DNA of 64,000 nt from Rhodoferax sp. PAMC 29310 (GTDB lineage: Bacteria; Pseudomonadota; Gammaproteobacteria; Burkholderiales; Burkholderiaceae_C). The notes beneath the pieces are model-generated. The model saw nothing but the letters and a program-made list of their open reading frames with translations, was not told the origin of the DNA and made no database searches. Where the stretch lies: positions 1,488,001 to 1,552,000 of the forward strand of contig NZ_CP072852.1 in the NCBI RefSeq assembly GCF_017948265.1, read 5' to 3'. The stretch's first letter is position 1; each line of letters opens with the position of its first letter. Shown in pieces: positions 43,420 through 52,742 of the stretch. The position numbers were made by a program, and so were the translations under genes.

Positions 43420-46400
43420 ATGACCGTTAAAGCAGCCCTTCAAAACAAGCTTTTGACCATCTTCGCTGCGGCCGCGCTGATGGTCGCGGTACTGACTACG
43501 GCGATCTGGAAAATAGAACGAGACGAGATTACCTCGGCAATACGGGTGGCGTACACCCAAGAGGTAATTGAAGGTCTTATTCAGATAAGGTCTGACACGA
43601 TTCAGATTGAGCTAAACGGGCAAAGCTACAGGACTTCGGGCGATGCAGCGGAACTCCTCGAACGTGACGCGACGTTCTCAAAACGGGAAAAGCAGCTGGA
43701 CCGGATCCAGGAACTAACCACCGACAATCCCGGCCAGCAAGAGCGTTTGACACAATTACGCGCGGTGGTAGCCCAACGTCTTGCCATTGCCCTTCGTTCG
43801 TCACTGCTGGTCCAGACTGAAGGCTTGGAAGCGGCGAACGCATACATAGTGACAAGTCCGATGAGGGCAACACGAACGCGCTTGCGCCAGTTGCTGGCCG
43901 AGATGGAAGAACAGGAACGCGGGTTTCTGGAGACGCGTACCTTTCTCCAGCAGCGTCTGCGTAAAAATTTGACCACATTAACTGCCATCTCCGGACTAGT
44001 GTTAACGGCGTTGCTATTCTTCGCCTTTCTGCTGATTCGACGACAGATTCAGGCCGTCAAGGTGACATCACAATCGCTTGAGCAGTCGAATGTGCGCATA
44101 CAGTCGATTCTTGACACTGCGGCGGACGGAATCATCACGGTTGACGCGCGTGGCAATTTCGAGACTTTTAACCCGGCTGCAGAGCGTATTTTCGGCTATA
44201 GCGCCAAGGATGTCGTCGGGTACAACATGAAGAAGCTCATGCCGGAGCCTTATTACAGCAAGTATGCAGGTGCCCTTGGACGTGAACATGAAACCGCTGA
44301 GGCGCGCGTTGTCGGCAGCAGACGGGAGGTCATCGGTCTGCGCGGGGATGGTAGTACGTTCCCGATGGAGCTTTCAATTCGCCCGATGCAACTGGACGGA
44401 GAATCTCACTACATCGCCGTCGTGCGCGATATTACTGCGAGCAAGACAGCTGGCGAACAGATAGCCAAGAGCATGAAAGAACTGAGTGACTTCAAGGCTG
44501 CGCTCGACCAGCACGCCATCGTCTCCACGACCGATGCAAACGGCACCATTACGTACGTCAACGAAAAGTTCTGCGTGCTTTCGAAATTTACCCGGGAAGA
44601 GTTGATCGGTCAGAACCACCGCATCATCAACTCTGGACATCATTCAGAAGCCTTTTTCAACGATTTTTGGCAGACCATCCGGAACGGGGGGGTATGGAAC
44701 GGCGAGATCAAGAACCGCGCGAAGGACGATACGTACTACTGGGTGGCCGTAACAATCATCCCGTTCCTCGATGACCACGGCAATATCGTCCAATACATTG
44801 CGATCCGCGCGGACATCACCGAGCGCAAGCGGGTGGAGTTGGCAGTGATCGCCGCCCGGGATACTGCGGATATGGCCAACCTCGCCAAAGACTCTTTCCT
44901 CGCCACGATGAGTCATGAAATTCGCACGCCGCTTGGCGGGCTGATCGGCATGTTGGAACTTCTGGGGCTCACGCCGCTCAGTGATGACCAGCGCGAAACG
45001 GTGCAATACGCGATGGACTCTGGGCAGAGTCTGTTGCGAATCGTGAATGATGTACTTGACTGGTCCAAGATCGAGGCCGGGAAACTGGAACTTTCTCCGC
45101 AACCCGTCTCGATTGCCCAGGTCGTGTCGGGGGTGTTGCGTACCTATGCAGGTGTGGCCAGCGCCAAAAGCCTGGTACTTGAACAGCACGTTGATGCACG
45201 CCTCAGTCCAGCGCATATTGTCGACCCGATGCGACTCTCGCAGGTGCTCAACAACTTTGTCAGCAACGCCATCAAGTTCACACCCAAGGGGCGCATCGAG
45301 GTGCGGGCCGAACTTCTCGAGCGAAAAAATGGTAGCGAGCGAGTGCGTTTTTCCGTCGTGGACACAGGCATCGGTATTACAAAAGAGGTCCAGCAACTCC
45401 TGTTCCAGAACTACAGCCAGGGGAGTGTCGACACGGCCCGCATGTACGGGGGGACCGGACTGGGGCTATCAATCTGCCGTCGTCTGGCGGTCATGATGGA
45501 TGGGGAAATCGATTTGGTCAGTGCGCCGGACCAAGGTTCAACTTTTGGTATCACGCTCAACTTGCCTGTCACAGCGACGGCTCCTGAGCCGTTGCCGATG
45601 GCCTCCTCCGTGAGGATCACGCCAAGTCATTCTTCCTATGCTGCGGTTGCAGCAAAAGCCGATGCACCGTTCGTTCTCGTGGTGGATGATCACCGGGTCA
45701 ACCGAAGGCTCATGGCGACTCAACTCGGACTGATCGGTTTGCGTGCCGAAACCGCAGAGAACGGCGAGGCCGGGCTCGAGAAGTGGAGGGAGAACCGGTT
45801 CAGCCTGATCATCACCGACTGTCATATGCCGAAGATGGATGGCTATACGCTGGCAAAGGCCATACGGAAGCTCGAGGCTGATGACGCGCGTGCCCACACT
45901 CCGATCATCGCCTGGACCGCGAATGCACTTGCCGGAGAGTTGGAGCTCTGCCCGAAGGCTGGCATGGACGACTTTCTGACCAAGCCGACTTCGCTGGTCG
46001 AACTGGAGATGATGCTGCAGAAATGGTTGCCAAACCGGGTCCCTGGCACCGAGTTAATCGCTCTCGGAAAAAGCACAACCCCACCCACCACAAAGAAGGG
46101 GCCCGTGGATGTATCCGAACTGGCGGCATTGATTGGTGACGATCCGGAGTTGCTGCATGAGTTTCTGGCCGATTTCCAGGCCAGCGCCAGCGCCATCGCA
46201 ATCGAGCTTCACGCCGCCTTCGCCGCAGCGAACACTTCGCACGCGGGCGACTTGGCGCACAAGCTCAAGTCCTCAGCACGCGCCGTGGGCGCGCTGGCGC
46301 TGGGTGAGTTGTGCACCGAACTCGAATCTGCAGCCAAGGCCGGTGACGGACCTGCGCTGGACGTATTGCAGGTCCGATTTGCAGCCGAGATGGAAGCAGT

Positions 46401-46449
46401 CGAATTTGCGCTAAAGTCACTGATGACACACATGGAGGCTCAAGAATAA
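43420..46449 (+). CDS. Hybrid sensor histidine kinase (CHASE3-like/PAS/PAS/HisKA/HATPase/REC/Hpt)
   Basis: 1009 residues. Membrane helices at about 10-28 (LLTIFAAAALMVAVLTTAIW) and 188-208 enclose a CHASE3-like sensor with the EEQERGFLETR pattern. PAS domains at about 225-345 (ADGIITVDARGNFETFNPAA) and 355-475 (TTDANGTITYVNEKFCVLSK). Phosphorylated His499 (ATMSHEIRTPLGG), ATP-binding GGTGLGLSIC, REC Asp800 (IITDCHMPKMDGY), Hpt His947 (LAHKLKSSARAVG). Thus a full His-Asp-His relay in one chain, BvgS/EvgS style, passing phosphate to the next two regulators. Signal unknown. The next gene starts 1 base after its stop. Confidence 0.95.
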   Translation: MTVKAALQNKLLTIFAAAALMVAVLTTAIWKIERDEITSAIRVAYTQEVIEGLIQIRSDTIQIELNGQSYRTSGDAAELLERDATFSKREKQLDRIQELTTDNPGQQERLTQLRAVVAQRLAIALRSSLLVQTEGLEAANAYIVTSPMRATRTRLRQLLAEMEEQERGFLETRTFLQQRLRKNLTTLTAISGLVLTALLFFAFLLIRRQIQAVKVTSQSLEQSNVRIQSILDTAADGIITVDARGNFETFNPAAERIFGYSAKDVVGYNMKKLMPEPYYSKYAGALGREHETAEARVVGSRREVIGLRGDGSTFPMELSIRPMQLDGESHYIAVVRDITASKTAGEQIAKSMKELSDFKAALDQHAIVSTTDANGTITYVNEKFCVLSKFTREELIGQNHRIINSGHHSEAFFNDFWQTIRNGGVWNGEIKNRAKDDTYYWVAVTIIPFLDDHGNIVQYIAIRADITERKRVELAVIAARDTADMANLAKDSFLATMSHEIRTPLGGLIGMLELLGLTPLSDDQRETVQYAMDSGQSLLRIVNDVLDWSKIEAGKLELSPQPVSIAQVVSGVLRTYAGVASAKSLVLEQHVDARLSPAHIVDPMRLSQVLNNFVSNAIKFTPKGRIEVRAELLERKNGSERVRFSVVDTGIGITKEVQQLLFQNYSQGSVDTARMYGGTGLGLSICRRLAVMMDGEIDLVSAPDQGSTFGITLNLPVTATAPEPLPMASSVRITPSHSSYAAVAAKADAPFVLVVDDHRVNRRLMATQLGLIGLRAETAENGEAGLEKWRENRFSLIITDCHMPKMDGYTLAKAIRKLEADDARAHTPIIAWTANALAGELELCPKAGMDDFLTKPTSLVELEMMLQKWLPNRVPGTELIALGKSTTPPTTKKGPVDVSELAALIGDDPELLHEFLADFQASASAIAIELHAAFAAANTSHAGDLAHKLKSSARAVGALALGELCTELESAAKAGDGPALDVLQVRFAAEMEAVEFALKSLMTHMEAQE

Positions 46450-46450
46450 G

Positions 46451-47674
46451 ATGATGCGTCAAAAGACTACCCTCAAGGTCATGTTGGTCGACGACGAGCC
46501 CTTCATGCTCAAGCTGCTGGGTCGCCAGTTGGAAAACCTCGGCTTTTCGAGTCCATGGGCCTATACCAATGGGCATGAGGCGCTCAAAGCGCTGGCAGGG
46601 CCATTGGGAGAGCCAGACCTGATCCTCCTTGACCTCAATATGCCGGAAATCGACGGCATCGAATTTGTTCGCCAACTTGGTGAGCAGCGTTTTGAGGGCA
46701 GTCTCATCCTCGTCAGCGGGGAAGATGAGCGCCTGATGCAGGCCGCCAGCACACTGGTACGCGCGCACGGCATTGGGCTCATCGGTCATTTAAACAAACC
46801 GGCGTCCTACGAGGCGCTGGCAGCCTTGTTGGACCCGTGGAAGCCACCTAAGGTGACGCGACCCCATTCGGCCAATGTGCAGTACGACGCTGACACGCTG
46901 GCGGCCGCCATCGCCAACGGTGAACTGGTGAACTACTACCAACCCAAGGTGGCCGTCGCCGACGGGCGCGTGGTCGGTGTCGAGACCCTGGTGCGCTGGC
47001 GACATCCCGTTGACGGTCTGGTATTTCCCGATCAGTTCATCGGCGTGGCTGAAGCGAACGGCCAGATTGATGCATTGACCCGCGTTGTGCTGATGGAGGC
47101 GCTGGCACAGACTAAGGTCTGGAACGACGCTGCTCTGGCCCTGCGGGTGGCGGTCAACTTGTCGATGGACAACCTGAGAACGCTCGATTTCGCCAATTTC
47201 ATTGCCGACCAGGCTGCCGTTGTCGGCGTGCCCCCAAGCGTTGTCGTGCTTGAAGTCACGGAAAGTCGCTTGATGGAAGATCTGCGCACGCCGCTGGAGC
47301 TTCTGACCCGGTTGCGCCTGAAGCGGTTTCGACTGTCGATTGACGATTTCGGCACCGGACACTCCTCACTTTCGCAATTGCGGGACCTGCCCTTCAACGA
47401 ATTGAAGATCGACCGCAGCTTTGTGCATCGCGCTTGGGAAAATGACACATTAAGCGCGATCTTCGACGCCAGCCTCCATATGGCACACCAAATTGGAATG
47501 GAAGTGGTCGCTGAAGGGGTGGAGGACCGAGAGGATTGGAACTTTTTGCGCCGTAGCGGCTGTGACTTGGCGCAGGGGTACTTCATCGCCCGGCCCATGC
47601 CGGCCGCCGAATTGCCCGCCTGGATTGAAAGTTGGAATCAACGGCTGAGAGATCCCGCAGCCGGTCTGGTCTGA
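46451..47674 (+). CDS. Response regulator with EAL phosphodiesterase domain
   Basis: 407 residues. REC at 1-125 with Asp61 (LILLDLNMPEIDGIEF); EAL at about 145-395. The E-A-L motif is changed to E-T-L (VVGVETLVRWRHP), but the metal and catalytic residues look intact: NLSMDN, EVTESRL, DDFGTGHSSL, LKIDRSFV, VAEGVED. It should hydrolyse cyclic di-GMP in response to the upstream kinase (inference from operon). Linked to the kinase with no gap. Confidence 0.93.
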   Translation: MMRQKTTLKVMLVDDEPFMLKLLGRQLENLGFSSPWAYTNGHEALKALAGPLGEPDLILLDLNMPEIDGIEFVRQLGEQRFEGSLILVSGEDERLMQAASTLVRAHGIGLIGHLNKPASYEALAALLDPWKPPKVTRPHSANVQYDADTLAAAIANGELVNYYQPKVAVADGRVVGVETLVRWRHPVDGLVFPDQFIGVAEANGQIDALTRVVLMEALAQTKVWNDAALALRVAVNLSMDNLRTLDFANFIADQAAVVGVPPSVVVLEVTESRLMEDLRTPLELLTRLRLKRFRLSIDDFGTGHSSLSQLRDLPFNELKIDRSFVHRAWENDTLSAIFDASLHMAHQIGMEVVAEGVEDREDWNFLRRSGCDLAQGYFIARPMPAAELPAWIESWNQRLRDPAAGLV

Positions 47675-47688
47675 GTAGCTCGACCACC

Positions 47689-48636
47689 ATGTCCACGCCC
47701 GCTGCAAACCCCGGCAACATTTTGATTGCTACGGATAGCGTTTCTGACGCCGCTACGGTACGCAAGAATCTGGATGAAGAATTCAAGCACGTCATGACGT
47801 CCACCAATCCGCGGGCGGCCACCGACGACTTCGAGCGCCATCAGCCCGACGTGCTGGTGCTGGCCTTCAACAAACTGGAGAAGGCCAAGAGTTATTACCT
47901 CGGACTCTATCGCCTGTGCCCCTCGATACAACAGCGACCTCACCGCACCATCATTCTTTGTGACAAGGATGATGTCAAGCCGGTCTACGAATTGTGCAAA
48001 CAGCGGCATTTCGACGACTACGTGCTTTATTGGCCGATGGCCTACGACATGTTACGGCTGAATTTGGCGGTTCACCAGGCGCTGAGCGGGCCCGCTGCCA
48101 TCAAATACGGCGAACCTACGGTGACACAGTTTGCAGCATCGGCGCGACGCTTAGGGGGGTTGGAGAGCTTGCTTTCACAGCCGTCGTCGAGAAGCGATGA
48201 TTTCACACAAGCGTGTGCCCCGCACCTAGACTCGGTTCGCACACTGAGCGCTTTGGCTGAACGCGTTCGCCCAGTGCTGCTGATCGTGGATGACGATGAA
48301 TTCCAGTGGAAGATTTTGGCAAGCGTTTTTAACCCAAAACACTACGAGTTATATTTTGCGGCCAGTGGTCTGGACGCACTAGCTCAGCTGCGTCGGGTGC
48401 ACCCCGACTTGATTCTCATGGATGTACGGATGCCAGGGATGGATGGTGTTGAGGTGATGCGACGAATAAAAGCCACCCGGCGCCTCGCTGACATTGCGGT
48501 GATCATGGTCACCGGCCAGAGTGACAGGCAGGTCGTGACAGAGAGTATGAGAATCGGCGCTTCGGGCTTTGTAGTCAAACCGTTCGAGCGAGGCGCCCTG
48601 CTTGCCAAAGTGGTACAGGTATTGAATGACCGTTGA
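47689..48636 (+). CDS. Two-receiver response regulator with a degenerate first receiver
   Basis: 315 residues from the ATG at 47689; a longer frame from 47632 overlaps the EAL gene and has no family-like start. Residues 8-130 look like a receiver fold (NILIATDSVSDAATVRKNLD) in which the phosphorylatable Asp is absent (PDVLVLAFNKLEKA). Residues 205-315 are a complete receiver with Asp245 (LILMDVRMPGMDGVEV) and Lys (SGFVVKPFERG). No output domain. Third gene of the kinase operon, probably a phosphate sink or adaptor. Confidence 0.88.
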   Translation: MSTPAANPGNILIATDSVSDAATVRKNLDEEFKHVMTSTNPRAATDDFERHQPDVLVLAFNKLEKAKSYYLGLYRLCPSIQQRPHRTIILCDKDDVKPVYELCKQRHFDDYVLYWPMAYDMLRLNLAVHQALSGPAAIKYGEPTVTQFAASARRLGGLESLLSQPSSRSDDFTQACAPHLDSVRTLSALAERVRPVLLIVDDDEFQWKILASVFNPKHYELYFAASGLDALAQLRRVHPDLILMDVRMPGMDGVEVMRRIKATRRLADIAVIMVTGQSDRQVVTESMRIGASGFVVKPFERGALLAKVVQVLNDR

Positions 48637-48988
48637 TTCGTGTACCCAAGCCGCTGAACTGATCCACGGTCTTGAGCCACTCTCGCCAACCCAACTCAAA
48701 GCGACAAAAATGTTCGGCGGCATAAAACCGCGTTATCTCGATATGAACTTGCGGCGTGTCTGGGGGAAGTCGCCCATGTGTCGGTTGCTGACCCACCGCG
48801 TTAATTCTAGGGTGAGATTGTTTGAAAACAATCTGTCGATTTATCGACCCGGCAGACCAGGAAGTGCAAACGCCGGGCTGATATGCGCAACGAATATTTT
48901 TGAATTGGACTTCCTGGAGCCGGTCATTCGTGGACGCCCGCTTGCGCGCCATAGTCTCGCACCGGCGCTGTCTCACCCGTGCCCGGTG
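48637..48988. other. 352-bp intergenic region between convergent signalling operons
   Basis: No convincing gene: an open frame from 48626 has no family resemblance and overlaps both neighbours. No strong hairpin-plus-T terminator was found. Confidence 0.35.
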
Positions 48989-50365
48989 TTATTGCGTCGC
49001 TGGAAAGACCAGCGTCACGCTCAACCCGGGCTGCGCGTTGCTGATTGAGAACGTACCTCCGTGGGCCTGGGCCACCAGCTTGCAAAGGTACAGGCCAAGC
49101 CCGACGCCACCGGTGCTGCGCTGGCGGGCTGAGTCGGGGCGGTAAAAGGGCTGGGCCAACTTGCTCAACTGATCTTCTGGCACGCCAGGGCCGAAATCTC
49201 GCACGTTGATTTCAACGCCCTGCCCCGTCGCCCCTTCCAGCGCTTGAATGCTGATGCAGGGCGGGCGACTGGCTTGATTGCTGTGGCGCAAGGCGTTGTC
49301 CAGCAAATTGCGCACCAGTAGCCGAACGCGGGTGACATCCAGTGCCAACGCGGGCAAGTTAGGCGCCAACGCCTGCTCAACGCCCTCCCCGCCTGGCAAG
49401 CCTCGCACCACTTCGGCCACCAGTGCTAGCAGGTCGGTGGGCTCGCGCTGCAACGCGGCATGGGGGCTGGCAAGGCGTTCGCTTTCCAGCAGGTCGGTGA
49501 TCAAGTCGCGCATCAAGGCCAGGTCGCGCAGCAAGGCGTCTCGGCTGGGGGTGACCTCAATCGTGTCAGGCAGCAGTTCGGTGTTCAAGCGGGCGCGGGT
49601 CAGCGGGCTGCGCAGCTCATGACTGATGGCCAGCAACAAGGTGCGCTTGGCCTCCAGCATGTGGTGAATGTCACTGCCCATGGTGTTAACGGTCGCCGCG
49701 AGTTCACCCAACTCGTCCGGGTGGCGGGCGTGGGGGATGGCAATGGGCTGGGCAAAGTTGCCGGCGCCAAAGCGCATGGCCCCCGCGCGAATGCCGCCTA
49801 GTGGACGAAGCAGCCGACGAACGTACAAGTAGGCCAGTAGGGTGAGCAGCAGCAAGGCGCCCAGGGCAAACAGCACCAGCTTGGGGCGGCGCTCAAACGC
49901 GCCGTCGTCAATGCCAAACACGATGGTGTGGCCGTCTGCCGTGGTGCGGGTTAGCAACCTGGCCCAGTTTTTGTCGCCGCCCCACTTTTCCTTCTCCCAG
50001 TCTGGCTGCCGCGGGCTGACTACTTGCCAGGCAGCCTGTCGGTGGTTGGGATGCGACTGCCAGTTGAGTACGGGGCCCTGAATGGATACGGTAATGGGCA
50101 AGCGCTGGACCAGCGCTTGGGCCTGAACCTGGTTCGGTGGCGAGCCAATGTCATGGGCCAGATGATCGACATAGTCCATTAACAAGGGGCGCGCCGCCTC
50201 CCGCCAACCCAGCGTAAACGCGTTTTGCAGGCTGGCCAGCATGGTGATACTCATGAACAGGGCCAGAACCAAAAACACCAACACCAAGCGCCAGCGCAAG
50301 GAATGGCGCACGGCGCGCAAGCCACGCCGCCACCCGGAAGTCGTGGCCGTATTGGCGTTTGTCAT
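48989..50365 (-). CDS. Envelope-stress-type sensor histidine kinase (CpxA-like)
   Basis: 458 residues. Membrane helices at about 25-45 (LVLVFLVLALFMSITMLASL) and 163-182, a periplasmic loop of 115 residues, HAMP at 183-240, His249 in LAISHELRSPLTRARLN, and ATP-binding motifs VRDFGPGVPEDQL and GGVGLGLYLCKLV. Its ATG overlaps the upstream regulator's stop (50362-50365). Upstream in the same operon are two Spy/CpxP-like genes, which supports a Cpx-like role in sensing periplasmic stress (inference). Confidence 0.92.
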   Translation of the reverse strand: MTNANTATTSGWRRGLRAVRHSLRWRLVLVFLVLALFMSITMLASLQNAFTLGWREAARPLLMDYVDHLAHDIGSPPNQVQAQALVQRLPITVSIQGPVLNWQSHPNHRQAAWQVVSPRQPDWEKEKWGGDKNWARLLTRTTADGHTIVFGIDDGAFERRPKLVLFALGALLLLTLLAYLYVRRLLRPLGGIRAGAMRFGAGNFAQPIAIPHARHPDELGELAATVNTMGSDIHHMLEAKRTLLLAISHELRSPLTRARLNTELLPDTIEVTPSRDALLRDLALMRDLITDLLESERLASPHAALQREPTDLLALVAEVVRGLPGGEGVEQALAPNLPALALDVTRVRLLVRNLLDNALRHSNQASRPPCISIQALEGATGQGVEINVRDFGPGVPEDQLSKLAQPFYRPDSARQRSTGGVGLGLYLCKLVAQAHGGTFSISNAQPGLSVTLVFPATQ

Positions 50366-51060
50366 GTTTGTTGCGGGCGCAGCGCCAGGGAGTAGCCGAC
50401 GTTGCGTTGGGTTTTGATGCAGTCCAGCGGCTCCAGCTTTTTACGCAGGCGGCTCACCACAATGTCCACCGCGCGAGTGAACAACTCGGCGTCATGGCCG
50501 CGCAGCTGGTTCAGGATGTCGTCTCGGCTGAATACCTTGCCCGGTGCTGCAGCCAGCAGGTGCAGCAAATCAAACTCGGTGCTGGTCAACTCCAGCAAGT
50601 CGCCCTGGCGATGGACTTGCCGGGTGGTGGGGTCCAGCGCCAAACCGTCAAACATCAAGGGAGCAGGCGCACTGCTGGGTGACGGCGCCAACTGCGCCGC
50701 TGAGCGGCGGCGCATGACCGTCTGAAGGCGGGCCACCAGTTCACGTGGCTCAAAGGGTTTGGGCAAATAGTCGTCCGCCCCCAGTTCCAACCCTACGACC
50801 CGGTCGGTCAACTCGCCGCGCGCAGTCAGCATGATGATGGGAATATCGCTCTCGGCCCGCAGGGTGCGGCACAGCTCAAAGCCGTCCATCTCCGGCAGCA
50901 TCACGTCCAGAATGGCGGCGTCAAACCCACCGCCCCGCAGCAGGGCCAGACCGGTGCTGGGCCGTATGGCGCACTCCAGACTCATACCAAAGCGATGCAG
51001 GTAGGCGGTGAGCGGCCCACCGAGTTCGGCATCGTCGTCAATCAGGAGAATTCGTGGCAT
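50362..51060 (-). CDS. OmpR-family response regulator (CpxR-like)
   Basis: 232 residues from the ATG at 51060; a GTG at 51075 would add five residues. REC with Asp52 (AAILDVMLPEMDGFEL) and Lys in YLPKPFEPREL; C-terminal winged helix (LTSTEFDLLHLLAAAPGKVF, SRDDILNQLRGHD, VDIVVSRLRKKLEP). Partner of the overlapping kinase. The 51042-51347 gene overlaps its start, so all are in one transcript. Confidence 0.94.
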   Translation of the reverse strand: MPRILLIDDDAELGGPLTAYLHRFGMSLECAIRPSTGLALLRGGGFDAAILDVMLPEMDGFELCRTLRAESDIPIIMLTARGELTDRVVGLELGADDYLPKPFEPRELVARLQTVMRRRSAAQLAPSPSSAPAPLMFDGLALDPTTRQVHRQGDLLELTSTEFDLLHLLAAAPGKVFSRDDILNQLRGHDAELFTRAVDIVVSRLRKKLEPLDCIKTQRNVGYSLALRPQQT

Positions 51061-51347
51061 GGGAAATTGTGACACCTGCGCTGATGACGCACGATCAAGC
51101 GCCGCAGCCGGTGCTGCTGCGCGGTGTCTAAAGCGTCATAACAATCAGCCGCTTGCGTCACCGCGTTCATCAACGTGCCGCGTTGAACGGGTTTGACCGT
51201 CAAGAGGCTATGTGCCTGCTGACGGTCAAACCGCGGGCCCCAGATCAAAGCCAATAACTCGGCATGAGGCTCTTCAAGACCGCCCAGCAATGCCGGGCCG
51301 TGACAACGAACCTCATCGACCAAGCCTTGCCAAAGACGAGCGGCCAT
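51042..51347 (-). CDS. Short Spy/CpxP-like paralogue without signal peptide
   Basis: 101 residues. The middle (PRFDRQQAHSLLTVK, LMNAVTQAADCYDALDTAQQ) aligns by eye with the neighbouring Spy-like protein (DKFDRVRAQAMLDQK, VLTALADFYDSLSAEQQ), so it is a paralogue. No signal peptide or lipobox is seen, hence probably cytoplasmic or mis-started. It starts 5 bases after the Spy-like stop and overlaps the regulator gene start. The end is Cys/His-rich (RRCHNFPCHEF), suggesting metal binding (inference). Confidence 0.75.
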   Translation of the reverse strand: MAARLWQGLVDEVRCHGPALLGGLEEPHAELLALIWGPRFDRQQAHSLLTVKPVQRGTLMNAVTQAADCYDALDTAQQHRLRRLIVRHQRRCHNFPCHEFS

Positions 51348-51352
51348 GGGGC

Positions 51353-51814
51353 TTAGTGCCCGCGGAACCAGCCACGGCGGCGCTCTTGCAACTCACGCAC
51401 TTCTTTTTGCTGCTCCGCGCTCAGGCTGTCATAAAAATCGGCCAGCGCGGTCAACACCTTGGGTCCGTTGCCTTGTATGGCCTGTGTTTTTTGGTCCAGC
51501 ATGGCCTGGGCGCGAACCCGGTCAAACTTGTCGCCTTGAATCAGCGCAGGAATCTCGACGCGCGGGTCGCCACCCTCACCCCGAAAGGCCGTGCGCTGCG
51601 CCACGATTTCATTGGCCAGTGCATCGAGCTTTTGCTGCTGTGCGGCATTGAGGTCCAGTTTTCGGGTGATCTTGCTCACGACCTTGGTTCGGACCTCGGC
51701 CACACCTTCGTCGCTCCAACTACCGTGATGACCGCGCGAACACGCGGTGAGCCCACCGACCACGACGGCAGCACCGAACAAGCCGACGAGGGTTCTTTTG
51801 ATCCAGCGTTTCAT
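51353..51814 (-). CDS. Spy/CpxP-family periplasmic lipoprotein
   Basis: 153 residues. Lipoprotein signal LFGAAVVVGGLTAC with Cys25; the mature part is helical with the LTxxQ-like motif as DLNAAQQQKLDAL and a second as LSAEQQKEVREL. Family members are ATP-independent periplasmic chaperones or inhibitors of CpxA-type sensors. His/Arg-rich segments at SRGHHGSW and the C-terminus RRRGWFRGH. First gene of a four-gene operon with a two-component system; ribosome binding site AAGGAGGAA. Confidence 0.9.
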   Translation of the reverse strand: MKRWIKRTLVGLFGAAVVVGGLTACSRGHHGSWSDEGVAEVRTKVVSKITRKLDLNAAQQQKLDALANEIVAQRTAFRGEGGDPRVEIPALIQGDKFDRVRAQAMLDQKTQAIQGNGPKVLTALADFYDSLSAEQQKEVRELQERRRGWFRGH

Positions 51815-51909
51815 GATTTTTCCTCCTTGAGAGAACTGTTGAACATGAACGCTATGGTGCCGGGCCAGCGACGCGGCGTCTTCTTGGCGCGGTATCGCTT
51901 TGTTTCGTT

Positions 51910-52635
51910 TTATTTCAAGGTGGTGGGGCGCGCCAGCCAGGCGTCTATCGCGTCACTGACAGCATCGGCTTGCTCCAGCGTGCTCATGTGGCCGCAGTGG
52001 GGCAACACCCGCAATTGGGCGTTGGGCAAGGCATCGCACATGGCTTGATGCTGCTCGGGTGGACTCCAGCTGTCTTGCTCTCCGCACAACACCAGGGTTG
52101 GGCAGGTGATGGCCGGCAACAGGGGCGTTGCGTCCGGGCGCGTCAGCAAGGCGTTGATTTGCGCCTCAAATTGCGCCGGGCTGCTGCGCTCCAACATGTC
52201 CAGAATGTGTTCAAAAAGCGGCGTGCTTCGTCGGTCGGGATGCACCATGGCGCGGGCCCGTTGGCTGCCCATGGCGCGCATGCCCTGGGATTGCGCTTGC
52301 GCCAAGAGGGTCAAGCGGGCGGTGCGTTCACGCGCACCTGCCGCGCCAGAAGCCAAGGGGTGTGCGCCAGTGTCCAGCAACGCCAGTCGCTGCAACCGCA
52401 GCGGGGCCAGACGCATGACCTCCAACGCCACCCGCCCACCCATGGAGTGCCCCACGAGGTTGAAGGTTTCGGTGGGTGCTGTTGCCAGCACCTGCTCGGC
52501 CATGGCGCTCAGTGAATTCAAATGACCATAGTCAGGCACTGTGCAATCAGCGATGCCGATGAGCGCCTGAATTTGGGGCGCCCAAACGGATTGATCACAC
52601 ATCAGACCCGGTAACAGAATCAAGCTATGCTTCAA
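51910..52635 (-). CDS. Alpha/beta hydrolase
   Basis: 241 residues. Nucleophile elbow VGHSMGG (Ser64), oxyanion-side LLPGLMCDQSVW, acid Asp in LVLCGEQDSWSPPEQ and His in PHCGHMSTLEQ. A general esterase/lactonase-like fold; substrate unknown. Separated from the Spy operon by 95 bp and from parC by about 100 bp, both on the same strand. Confidence 0.88.
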   Translation of the reverse strand: MKHSLILLPGLMCDQSVWAPQIQALIGIADCTVPDYGHLNSLSAMAEQVLATAPTETFNLVGHSMGGRVALEVMRLAPLRLQRLALLDTGAHPLASGAAGARERTARLTLLAQAQSQGMRAMGSQRARAMVHPDRRSTPLFEHILDMLERSSPAQFEAQINALLTRPDATPLLPAITCPTLVLCGEQDSWSPPEQHQAMCDALPNAQLRVLPHCGHMSTLEQADAVSDAIDAWLARPTTLK

Positions 52636-52742
52636 CCCACCTCTCCATCAAATTAGCCTCTAGCCCTTATCCAATATGCAAAAGTAGCTACTATAAACAT
52701 AGCAAAAAGGTGTTAGAACCCTGGGGACGCCAGGCCTGCCGC

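Noticed and set aside
48626..49048. 140-aa frame between signalling operons
   Set aside because: Overlaps the previous gene's end and the next gene's end on the other strand, no recognisable domain, poor codon pattern.
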